A DNA stretch of 43,420 nt. It comes from Campylobacteraceae bacterium. GTDB lineage: Bacteria; Campylobacterota; Campylobacteria; Campylobacterales; Sulfurospirillaceae. Every line of letters begins with the position of its first letter. Positions within the stretch are counted from its first letter, which is position 1. Below the pieces are notes generated by a model. It ran no database searches, was not told where the DNA came from, and saw only the letters and a program-made list of their open reading frames with translations. The position numbers and the translations under genes were made by a program. The DNA lies in contig JALUBH010000027.1 in the NCBI GenBank assembly GCA_027050775.1, forward strand, positions 207,640-251,059, written 5' to 3'. Below, piece by piece: positions 18,140 through 26,100 of the stretch.

Positions 18140-19225
18140 TTAATTTATAGCTCTAACTTTAATTCCGCTAAGAAGTTTAAGTAAGATATCTTGTTTTGCA
18201 ACTATAATTTTCTCTTTTGCATTTACACCTTTGACTATAACGCCTTGCTCCCCATTTGCTACAATTTTCACCTCTTTCGGTATGGCTTTATTGTTAACTA
18301 AGGTCAAAATATCACTCTTTCCGTTTCTATTTAAGATAGCATCATGAGGGAGCTTGAATCCTTTTCCACTAAAAATAACAACATCTATATTTACAGTCTG
18401 ATTGCTTGCTAGACTCTCATCTATATTTGCTAGATATTCCAAGAGACCGTTATATGTTGTATTTAACGGACTTAGTTTATATGTTTTACTGTTGTAAATA
18501 ATCGCCTCAGCTTTCGTTTGGGCAGGTAATCTTACAAGCAAGTAACTATTTGATTTAGCACTGATGCTTATCAATGGTTTTCCCATCATCGCTATATCTC
18601 CCACATTTGCTAGTCTTGTTACTACTCCACTTACTGGTGCCTTGATAGTCGTATATGAAAGCATATTTTTGATTGAAGCTTTATTTGCATTTAACTCTTT
18701 TATTTTATACCTAAGAGTATCTATGGCTGATTTTACAGCTTCTATACCAGTCACTTCTCTATCAAATTCCTCTTTTGATGCTCCTTTGACTTTCAAAAGT
18801 TTTTCTGTTCTTTTGTGCGTTGCTTCAAGGTTTTTAAGAGCCACTCTCTTAGCTACTAATTGTGAATTTATAGAGTGGATATTTAGATTCAAAGATTCAA
18901 GTTGTGTTATCAACTCTTTATTATCAATCCGTACTATATCTTCTCCTTTTGTCACTAAGACACCACTTTTTACTATCTGTTTTATGCGCGCACTGACTCT
19001 TGAGCTTATCTTTACATCATCATTGCTTTTTGTTAATGCTAGATAGGGCAATGTCAGAGTAGCTTTTTCGTTTTTTACTTTCATCACTTTTACATTCATC
19101 TCATATGCGATTGGCAGTGGTGTTTTTGCCTCTTTGGCTCTCTTTTCCTTGATTAATTTTTTACCTCCCATAACTGCTGCTGCAATTATCACCAATATAA
19201 TTATATATGATAAAAACCTTTTCAT
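18140..19225 (-). CDS. RND efflux periplasmic adaptor (membrane fusion protein)
   Basis: 361-residue adaptor with an N-terminal membrane anchor (about 5-20). It has split lipoyl halves (SARIKQIVKSGVLVTKGEDIVRID and APVSGVVTRLANVGDIAMMGK, quoted as separate short stretches around residues 80-105 and 200-222) flanking an alpha-helical coiled coil (about 108-190), then a beta-barrel and a C-terminal membrane-proximal domain. SD AAAAGGAG precedes the ATG. The start overlaps the TolC-like gene by 4 bases (ATGA type), showing co-translation with the outer-membrane partner. Confidence 0.9.
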   Translation of the reverse strand: MKRFLSYIIILVIIAAAVMGGKKLIKEKRAKEAKTPLPIAYEMNVKVMKVKNEKATLTLPYLALTKSNDDVKISSRVSARIKQIVKSGVLVTKGEDIVRIDNKELITQLESLNLNIHSINSQLVAKRVALKNLEATHKRTEKLLKVKGASKEEFDREVTGIEAVKSAIDTLRYKIKELNANKASIKNMLSYTTIKAPVSGVVTRLANVGDIAMMGKPLISISAKSNSYLLVRLPAQTKAEAIIYNSKTYKLSPLNTTYNGLLEYLANIDESLASNQTVNIDVVIFSGKGFKLPHDAILNRNGKSDILTLVNNKAIPKEVKIVANGEQGVIVKGVNAKEKIIVAKQDILLKLLSGIKVRAIN

Positions 19226-20493
19226 TCTACTACTCCTTTTAAATCATTTCCATAAATTACCGCAAGTTTGGCTATATCTTGCCATCTTTTGGATGTTGTC
19301 TCAAAATAACTAGATTTTGCACTTAAAACTTTATCTTCATACACCAAGTAATCCTCTTCTGTCATCCTTCCTTCGTCAAATGAAACTTTTGCATACTTGA
19401 GCAAATTTTCACTTCGTTTTATATCCTCGCTCTTTAGTTTTCTTGAACGCTCCAACAATTTCAGCTCTTTTTGAAGTGCATTTACTTGTGCCTTGAGCTC
19501 TTGTTCACTCTTTTTTAGTTTCATTTTATTTTTCATAATTTCAACTTTTTTTAGTTGCATATCTATATCTTCGCCTCTGTTATAAAGTGGCATTGAGAAA
19601 CCCAACTGATAAAAACCGTATCCATCATGTACGCTTTTCCCATACTTAACATCATTTTGTGCATAATTTTCACTCCACATAACATTTAGTGCTACCTTTG
19701 GATAGTACCTCTTTGCTTTGCTTGCTCTAAAATCACTCTGTGCAGCTTTTATGACTTCTTGCAATGGTTTTAATGCAAAAAAATCACCTTTTGTGATCTC
19801 TCTTACCAATCTTAACTTTGCAGGTTTTTTTATCTCAATGCCTGTCAAATTTTCTATATTTGCTACAAGATTTGCTTTTTGTATCTCGATGTTATTGATA
19901 ACTATGTCAAGTTGGTTTAATTTTTCATCTATCTTGTCTATAGCAATTCCCGGCATCCTTCCGCTATTTACTGAAATCTCTATATCTTTTCTTGTCTTTT
20001 TTAGAGATGATTTCGTAGCATTTAAACTAACAAGAAGATTATCGAGATATCCCAATGATGCGTTTGAACCTAAAATCAAAGCTTCATTTTGATAAAAATT
20101 CAACTCTTTTTTTAGTCTTGCACTTTTTGCCAAATATTTTGCTTTTTGACTCAAATCTCCCAACTCTTTTACAAAAATAGGCATAGATGCGCTAATCCCT
20201 ATCTTCTCTATACTATTTGAAAATGGTAGAGGCTCGCCAGGATTAAATCTTGTCGTTGGAGACAGAGGGCGAAGATTTGTAGGGCTATTATAATGAGTAT
20301 AATTTGCAAACAAATCAAGCTTTGGATAGTAGCCAGCATTTACTCTCTTTTGTGCTATTTGAGCCATTTTTGAGCTAATCTCATCTATCTTGGTGGTTGG
20401 TTGTTTTTTAATCGCATCAAAAAGTTGCGTTATCGTAACTGCTTGCAGACTCACTGCAAACACAACTAACATAAAAACAGAAAACTTCTTCAT
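19222..20493 (-). CDS. TolC-family outer-membrane efflux protein
   Basis: 423-residue outer-membrane channel with a signal peptide (MKKFSVFMLVVFAVSLQAV). It has two repeats of long amphipathic helices separated by beta-strand stretches, as in TolC/CusC. The end of the first half contains GRMPGIAIDKIDEKLNQLD and the second GFSMPLYNRGEDIDMQLKK, the recurring "S-P-L-[YF]-[NR]-G" type motif. SD AAAGGAG precedes the ATG. It is the first structural gene after the TetR regulator and overlaps its end by 4 bases. Confidence 0.9.
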   Translation of the reverse strand: MKKFSVFMLVVFAVSLQAVTITQLFDAIKKQPTTKIDEISSKMAQIAQKRVNAGYYPKLDLFANYTHYNSPTNLRPLSPTTRFNPGEPLPFSNSIEKIGISASMPIFVKELGDLSQKAKYLAKSARLKKELNFYQNEALILGSNASLGYLDNLLVSLNATKSSLKKTRKDIEISVNSGRMPGIAIDKIDEKLNQLDIVINNIEIQKANLVANIENLTGIEIKKPAKLRLVREITKGDFFALKPLQEVIKAAQSDFRASKAKRYYPKVALNVMWSENYAQNDVKYGKSVHDGYGFYQLGFSMPLYNRGEDIDMQLKKVEIMKNKMKLKKSEQELKAQVNALQKELKLLERSRKLKSEDIKRSENLLKYAKVSFDEGRMTEEDYLVYEDKVLSAKSSYFETTSKRWQDIAKLAVIYGNDLKGVVE

Positions 20494-21125
20494 TGTTGCT
20501 CCTTTAGCATTTTTTGAATTTTTTTAAACACATAATCTGAAATCAAATCCACATCACACAGGGCACATGTATCTATCTCTTCAGATTTTTCCGCATTTAC
20601 TCTCAAAGACTTTGTTGTTACCATAAGATTTAATGTTCCTAAAATCATAAAATACACAATCATTGGAATCACATCAACGAAGCAATCTCTATCTACACCC
20701 CTGCTCATAATATCCATAAAAAGTTTATAAAGCTTTTTCATATGCATAAAAAGAGTTTCTGGGATTTGAGATCCGCTGTCGCTTAACTCCTTAAGTAAAA
20801 GTGCAGGAAGATAAGGATGTGAAAAAGCAAAAGAAGCATAAGTTTTAATAAAACTCTCTAACTCTTGAGACGGAGTTTTACAAATCTCACTATCTTTTGA
20901 AATATTTTTATATATCTCATCCAACACTTCGACAATTACTGCTTCATATAGTCCTTGTTTACTTTTATAATAGTAAAAAATCATCGCCTTGTTTAAATCA
21001 CACATGGTCGCCAACTCATCCATAGAGGTGCGACTATATCCTTTTTTAGAAAAAAGCTTGGTTGCACTATCAAGTATAAGCTTTTTTGACTTCTTGGCAT
21101 TTCTTCTTTTTACCGGCTTCACCAT
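20490..21125 (-). CDS. TetR/AcrR-family repressor of the efflux operon
   Basis: 211-residue regulator. The N-terminal helix-turn-helix is typical: ILDSATKLFSKKGYSRTSMD then CDLNKAMIFYYYKSKQGLYE (about residues 18-68). The rest is an all-helical ligand/dimer domain containing several Cys (ICKTPSQ, DRDCFVD, CALCDVD). ATG at 21125 is preferred to a TTG seven codons upstream, because AAGGAGAGG lies directly before it and the longer form would run into the operator. A palindrome overlapping the -10 box (21140-21163) is the likely self-operator. The gene leads a run of nine closely packed genes down to the TauE-like exporter. Confidence 0.9.
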   Translation of the reverse strand: MVKPVKRRNAKKSKKLILDSATKLFSKKGYSRTSMDELATMCDLNKAMIFYYYKSKQGLYEAVIVEVLDEIYKNISKDSEICKTPSQELESFIKTYASFAFSHPYLPALLLKELSDSGSQIPETLFMHMKKLYKLFMDIMSRGVDRDCFVDVIPMIVYFMILGTLNLMVTTKSLRVNAEKSEEIDTCALCDVDLISDYVFKKIQKMLKEQQ

Positions 21126-21139
21126 TTTCCTCTCCTTAC

Positions 21140-21163
21140 TAACCAACTAGATAGTTAATTATA
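21140..21163 (-). promoter_or_regulatory. TetR operator overlapping the efflux operon -10 box
   Basis: A 22-bp inverted repeat centred on the GA at 21150-21151: AACTA (21145-21149) mirrors TAGTT (21152-21156), and TAA/TTA mirror each other at the outer ends, giving 8 of 10 paired positions. On the minus strand TATAAT occupies 21158-21163, so a bound dimer would cover the -10 region. Location 15 bases before the TetR start implies autoregulation. Confidence 0.6.
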
Positions 21164-21214
21164 AAATATATACACTTAATTATTCATAAAATTTTCTTAC
21201 TAATTCAAAATTAT

Positions 21215-22111
21215 TTACGAATAGACAAGTCTTTTATCATCATTTTTATCATATTCGGCTTGTATAGTTGTATGGACTATATTATGCCTTTCTTTTAAAC
21301 TTTTTTCAACTTTATCTATGATTTTTGTAACATCACCTAAATTTAAATTATCATCAAAATCTATGTGTGCTTCTAGGTGTATTTCGTGATCATCAAGCTT
21401 CCATATATGGAGGTGATGTATATTTTTTATCTCATTTGTCTCCTCTACATCTTTTTTGATTTTTTCTATATCTATACTATCTGGCGTACTTTGCATAAGT
21501 ATCTCTATGGATTCTTTAATTAAATAGTAAGAAGCATTTAAAAGGTATACTGCTATCAAAATAGTAACTAGCGAATCTATCCAAAAAAGATTAAAATAGT
21601 ACATCAAAACTCCGCCTACTACTACAGCAATACTAGTCATAACATCAGTCAAAAGGTGCAGGTATGCCGCTTTCATATTCATATTATCGCTAGCATCATC
21701 TTTGATGAGTAAAACACTGGCAAAATTTAACACTATACTTAAAAGCCCAAGCCATATCACTAACGAAGAGTTTATCACATGCGGATTCATCAGTTTATTT
21801 ATAGCCTCTATAACTAAAAACAACGCTATGCCAAAAAGAGCAGAAGAGTTAAAAAGTGCCGCTATAATCTGCGCTCTTTTATAACCAAAAGTTTTTTGTT
21901 CACTCTTTGGTCTGTTTGATAACTTAGCCGCCCACCATGCTATCAATAATGCCAAAACATCACTAAAATTATGCATAGCATCACTTAAAAGCGCGAGTGA
22001 ACCAGACATAATACCGCCTACTATCTGCGCCAAAGTAATAAGTACATTCAAAAATATGGTTATAAGTAGATTCTTTCCTTTGACTTCATGATAATGGTGA
22101 TGTTCTGGCAT
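21215..22111 (-). CDS. Cation diffusion facilitator (CDF) metal exporter
   Basis: 298-residue inner-membrane exporter of divalent metals such as zinc. His-rich N-terminus (MPEHHHYHE), six membrane segments, the segment-2 metal site in LLSDAMHNFSDVLALLIAW (H/D pair) and the segment-5 site in HLLTDVMTSIAVVVGG. The C-terminal cytoplasmic domain (about 205-285) carries HHLHIWKLDDHEIHLEAHID. Start ATG follows AAGGAATACAAT. It has its own promoter, whose -35 box is inside a palindrome related to the ars operator, so it may respond to metal or metalloid. Zinc is the usual substrate but is not proven here. Confidence 0.9.
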   Translation of the reverse strand: MPEHHHYHEVKGKNLLITIFLNVLITLAQIVGGIMSGSLALLSDAMHNFSDVLALLIAWWAAKLSNRPKSEQKTFGYKRAQIIAALFNSSALFGIALFLVIEAINKLMNPHVINSSLVIWLGLLSIVLNFASVLLIKDDASDNMNMKAAYLHLLTDVMTSIAVVVGGVLMYYFNLFWIDSLVTILIAVYLLNASYYLIKESIEILMQSTPDSIDIEKIKKDVEETNEIKNIHHLHIWKLDDHEIHLEAHIDFDDNLNLGDVTKIIDKVEKSLKERHNIVHTTIQAEYDKNDDKRLVYS

Positions 22112-22138
22112 ATTGTATTCCTTATGTTAGGTAGCAAA

Positions 22139-22178
22139 ATTATATCATAATAGCATTTATATATCAAGATATTTTGAT
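22139..22178 (-). promoter_or_regulatory. CDF promoter with embedded metalloregulator-like operator
   Basis: Minus-strand TTGATA (22162-22167) and TATAAT (22139-22144) with 17-bp spacing. The -35 box lies in the palindrome ATCAAGATATTTTGAT (22163-22178, 14 of 16 positions symmetric). The 14-mer ATATATCAAGATAT (22159-22172) recurs exactly in the ars promoter at 37121-37134. Confidence 0.6.
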
Positions 22179-22237
22179 GTAATTTTTGCAAATACCCTAT
22201 TGTTAAGTCAGTAGAGAATAATTAAAATTTAAACTCT

Positions 22238-22257
22238 CTTATGCTGTATCGCATAAG
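22238..22257 (-). terminator. Hairpin behind the reductase operon
   Basis: CTTATGC (22238-22244) and GCATAAG (22251-22257) form a perfect 7-bp stem with a 6-base loop, 12 bases past the stop of the cytochrome gene at 22270. On the minus strand a broken T tract (GAGTTTAAATTTT) follows. A weak intrinsic terminator is the simplest reading. Confidence 0.45.
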
Positions 22258-22269
22258 CTTGATCAAACT

Positions 22270-22527
22270 TTATTTTCCAAAGATTTTTGCTATCTGCTCA
22301 ATCTGTTTTTCACTTAATGAAGATGCGTAGCTTTTCATGATAGAATTTGAAGTTTTAAAATAATTCAATCTCTTTCTTATCTCCTCTTTTTTTAAGTTTT
22401 TAACTATTTTTGATCTTCCAAGCGCCCTCTTCTCGAAATTTTTTCCATGGCAATTCTTACATACGGTAATATATGAAGCAAAAAGGCCTACATGTAGAGC
22501 TATAAAAATCACTATATATTTATGCAT
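22270..22527 (-). CDS. Small periplasmic monoheme cytochrome c of the reductase operon
   Basis: About 85 residues with a signal peptide and a single CKNCH heme site close after it, then GKNFEKRALGRSKIV and a C-terminal helix SLSEKQIEQIAKIF; the Met before it (IMKSYAS) is the candidate sixth heme ligand. ATG at 22527 is preferred to the GTG two codons earlier because it lies 6-7 bases after AGAGGG, whereas the GTG touches it. TAATG overlap with the preceding gene's stop shows coupled translation. It resembles the second cytochrome at 42984-43289 (CHGxNxxKxALGRS pattern). It is likely to pass electrons to or from the molybdoenzyme made upstream. Confidence 0.82.
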   Translation of the reverse strand: MHKYIVIFIALHVGLFASYITVCKNCHGKNFEKRALGRSKIVKNLKKEEIRKRLNYFKTSNSIMKSYASSLSEKQIEQIAKIFGK

Positions 22528-22799
22528 TAACACCCCTCTTCAACCTCATCAAGCTGGCTTAAATCATCGATTATGCTTAAAATTTTACCACTTTTATTGG
22601 CTTCGATTCTCTCTTGCATATTATTGTTTCTAATGATAACAAAATAATTTTGATTTTTCATCTGTTTTATATGTAGAAATATAATATTTTGATTTTTATA
22701 GTATGATTTGATACCATTTTTTACACTTTGTATATCTTTTTCATTTGCCACAAGTGTTATGAGTAAACTAAAACAGAGTATAAGTGTATATTTTAGCAT
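22527..22799 (-). CDS. Small secreted PepSY-like protein ending in Gly-Cys (second copy)
   Basis: 90-residue protein with a signal peptide (cut near LVANE). The mature part follows the PepSY-like plan: an amphipathic helix (KNGIKSYYKNQNI), then three strands and a final IEANKSGKILSIIDDL. It ends in acidic residues followed by Gly-Cys (VEEGC). It is a diverged paralogue of the protein encoded just upstream, which shares the KRGKILSI-D-L stretch and the Cys terminus. The start overlaps that gene's stop by 7 bases. The function is unknown; PepSY-like domains are usually binding or inhibitory modules. The exposed terminal Cys suggests a thiol carrier, disulfide partner or metal ligand. Confidence 0.75.
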   Translation of the reverse strand: MLKYTLILCFSLLITLVANEKDIQSVKNGIKSYYKNQNIIFLHIKQMKNQNYFVIIRNNNMQERIEANKSGKILSIIDDLSQLDEVEEGC

Positions 22800-23080
22800 C
22801 CACCACTTGCTTCCATACCTTGGAGATAATCACTTATACTTAATATTTTTCCTCTTTTATTGACAAGAACTTTATCTTTTCCTGATTCTGTTTTTATGAT
22901 GATTCTATACTTTGCTCCCATCTTCTTAACTGAGAGGATTTTTATATCTTCGCCTTTATACTGTTTAGCGATATTTGTTTTGACAATTCCTGGCAATGAA
23001 GCATAATCAAACGCAAAAGCAGAACTTGTAAAAACCAACAAAACTATAAGAACCAAACACTTAATAGAATTTTTTTTCAT
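22793..23080 (-). CDS. Small secreted PepSY-like protein ending in Gly-Gly-Cys (first copy)
   Basis: 95-residue protein with a signal peptide (cleavage near AFAFDY). The mature domain has the PepSY-like pattern LPGIVKTNIAKQYKGEDIKI, a KYRIIIKTESGKDKVLVNKR beta hairpin and GKILSISDYLQG, then a flexible tail MEASGGC with the only Cys of the mature protein as its last residue. SD AAGGGAG stands 7 bases before the ATG. It lies 65 bases after the molybdoenzyme gene, separated by a strong RNA hairpin. The function is unknown. The GGC tail recalls the Cys-bearing C-terminus of SoxY, although SoxY ends in GGCGG and has another fold. Confidence 0.76.
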   Translation of the reverse strand: MKKNSIKCLVLIVLLVFTSSAFAFDYASLPGIVKTNIAKQYKGEDIKILSVKKMGAKYRIIIKTESGKDKVLVNKRGKILSISDYLQGMEASGGC

Positions 23081-23101
23081 GATAGAACTCCCTTAAACTT
23101 T

Positions 23102-23138
23102 GTGCCTGCCAAATAAAGGATAGAGATTTGACAGGCAC
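23102..23138 (-). other. Intercistronic RNA hairpin between reductase and PepSY-like genes
   Basis: Minus-strand RNA can form a continuous 13-bp stem: GUGCCUG-U-CAAAU pairs with AUUUG-G-CAGGCAC around an 11-base loop (CUCUAUCCUUU). The one non-Watson-Crick pair is a U-G wobble on the minus strand but a C-A mismatch on the plus strand, so the structure suits RNA of this operon. AAAGTTT follows, not a T run, so it is not an ordinary terminator. It probably sets mRNA processing or stability. Confidence 0.6.
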
Positions 23139-23145
23139 GCTACAT

Positions 23146-26100
23146 CTAGGCTTTTACAAGTCCTACAAACGAATCATAGAAAACTGCTGAGCCACCTACT
23201 AAGTCTTCAAGACAAGAATTTTTCAATCCACTATCAACTGCTTGAGCCGCATTTGAGCAAATTCCACTCTCTCTAGCTTTTTCACCTTTAATAAGTTTAC
23301 CATCAACTGTGATATCTCTAGCGCAATATGCCCAATGTCCAAAACTCCAAGAGGTATTTAAAACTCCCGGTCTCAAACCTTCGATTGCCCTAACTTTTCC
23401 TATCATATATTTTTTGCCGGCCGGTCCTAAATCCCAAGATCCATCAGGGTTATCGGCTGAGACAATTTTTGCCATATCTCCATCTTTAAAACCCATCTCC
23501 AATGCAGTCTGGGCATTTAAATCAATAGTGTTTTCAGGCATAACTGCTTGCAACCAGTAGTCAACTGCTTGAGTCCTTGCTTGTCCACCGGTAATCGGCT
23601 TATAAGTTATAGACTTCAACGGATAAGCAGAACTTCCAACAACCTCTTTTCCTGCATAGTCGATGGCGCGGCTGTATTTGCTAATACCACTAAATCTTTT
23701 TCCTGTATAGCTATGTCTAGTAGTTCCCACAGGTTCGGAGTAGAAGTTAAACAGTTTGCCAAACTTATGTAGTATTTTATCGCTATTTTCTACATTTTTA
23801 ACATAGTTTATAAAGTCCTCTCCTCTAACACCACGATTTAGCAGATAAATAGTCTTTTTAAACCAGTTTTTGCCATTTGCATCAACACAGGCTTTCTCCC
23901 ACTTATCAAAATCAAATGTAGCAGAAGTCATATGTCTTCTTGCTTTTTTAAATATCTCTATCTCTTTTGCATCAGCATCCGGCAATGCGTCACCTTTATG
24001 ATCGCCTGCGGCTAAATTTGATGCCATTTTAAGATACCAATCTTCAATTCTTTTAAGAGGCATACCTTTACCAAGGCCATCATCACCATATCCAGGTAGT
24101 CCCATTTTTTCAGCCATAGCAAGTAGCATAGACTCATAACCTACATGCTGTTTTTCGCCAAAAATAGTAGCGGTTTCGGTCAAAGGCTCGATTGTCGGTT
24201 GTCTCATTTTTGACATTTTTGTAACTGCTGCAGGGGTTGTATGCGGAGTTCCCCATCTCTCCCAAATAGCATAATCAGGAAAGATATAATCAGAAAACAT
24301 ACTAGTTTCGCCAACTGCAACATCACTTGCGATGTATAGTGGAGTCTTCTTGAGATCAAGTATAGTCTGCATTGACATTTGAGCTGCAGGATTTGACAAT
24401 AACGGTGTGCCCATGATGGTCATCAAGATTTTGATACTATACGGATACGCATCATCTAAAGACGGTATAGCTTCTTGATAAACATTTCCTGTATGTGGAA
24501 ACCAAGGTCTTTTTGCAGGATAACCATTTTTTTGAAAATATGTACTATTTTCATAATATGAGCCTTCTCTGCTTATCTTGTGCCCAAAAGCTTTGGTTTT
24601 ACCGGCAAACGCATCTTTTTTAAAATTAAATGGTCCACCTTTGCTACCATCTTCGTGGTAGTGTCCGCCACCTGCTATAAGTCCACCGTTATAGTCTATA
24701 TTTCCGACTAGCATATTCATATAAATTACAGCCATGCCGTTAAAGTATCCATTTGTATGCTGAACCGGTCCTCTATACATCTCAGCACCAACTTTTCTAC
24801 CATATTTTTCAAAGTTTGTGTACTCTTTGACTAATGCAATTATCTCTTTTTTGTCTATACCGGCTTCTTTAGCCCATTCATCCATAGACTTACTCATAGC
24901 ATATTCTTTAACCATCATCAATTCTGATTTTACTTTTATGCCATTTAGCTCGCCTGAGAAGAATAAATCTCCAGTAATAGGATTTAGCTTATCATTTGTA
25001 TTTACCGCTACAGGTTTTCCATTCTTGGTTACTACAAACTCATCACTTAATCCAATACCCAAATCACTAGCTCTTAGTTTTTTACCCGGGCCCTCTTTAT
25101 CAAATGTTACCAAGTGAGTTGCACTTGTCCAGCTCTCTTCATTTGCTTTTTTCGCTGCTGCTTTATTTGCATTTACAAGAAAACTTTTAACGATTCTATC
25201 ATTTTCAAACATCCATCTAATCATACCGTAGATTAGTGCTGCATCTCCACCAGGACGAACTGGAACCCATTTCCATGCTTTTGCTGCACTTTTTGAAAAT
25301 CTAGGATCTACAACTACAATTTTGCAACCTTCATTTGTTACGGCATTTGTTGCTAAGCTTGCCATAATCGGAGGTCCAAAGTTTGCTTCAGCAAAACCTG
25401 TTCCAAAATAAAAGACAAATCTACAATTTCTAAAATCCGGTTTTAAATGTTCAGCAGCCGGTTTCCACTTGCCGCCACCAAGATATTGACTTGTGATTTG
25501 CTTATAAGCGATATGGTGTGACTGCTCACAAACAGTTGTGTGCTCCATAAAGTTATTACCGCCGTAAGAACCCCTCATCCATCTTTTTGCAAACTCTTTT
25601 CTACCATGCTCCATTCTACCTGCGAGCATCAAAAATTGGTTGTTTTTTGGTCCGAGATCCGGTTGATCCGGATTTATCAAAAGATCCAAGTGAGCAGCAT
25701 GTTTTGCTTTAAAATCGGCAAGGCTCATCTTGCCTTTTCCAACATTCATAGCATCACCTGCCATCGCTTTTGCAACTTTTGCATCACTTAAGGCTCTAAC
25801 TTGACGCATTCCTTCAACTACCCTATTTTCTTCACCGGGAACATCTGCAAAAAGTTTTCCACCTTCAACTACTTCAGTTATAGCTTTATCAAATGGTATA
25901 ACTTTCCACTTGTTTTCGCCTCTTTTACCGGCTCTTTTTAATACTTTTACAACACGATACGGATCATACATAGTTTGGATACCGGCTTGACCTTTAGGAC
26001 AAATACCGGCATCAATCTTAGCACCGATTTGAATATCTGTAGAAGTTGGAATCGGGCTGTTTAAGTTTTGGATTGAGTATGGGTTACCATCTATCTTAAC

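Noticed and set aside
23102-23138. Reading the intercistronic hairpin as a rho-independent terminator
   Set aside because: No T tract follows on the transcript strand, and downstream genes belong functionally to the same operon.
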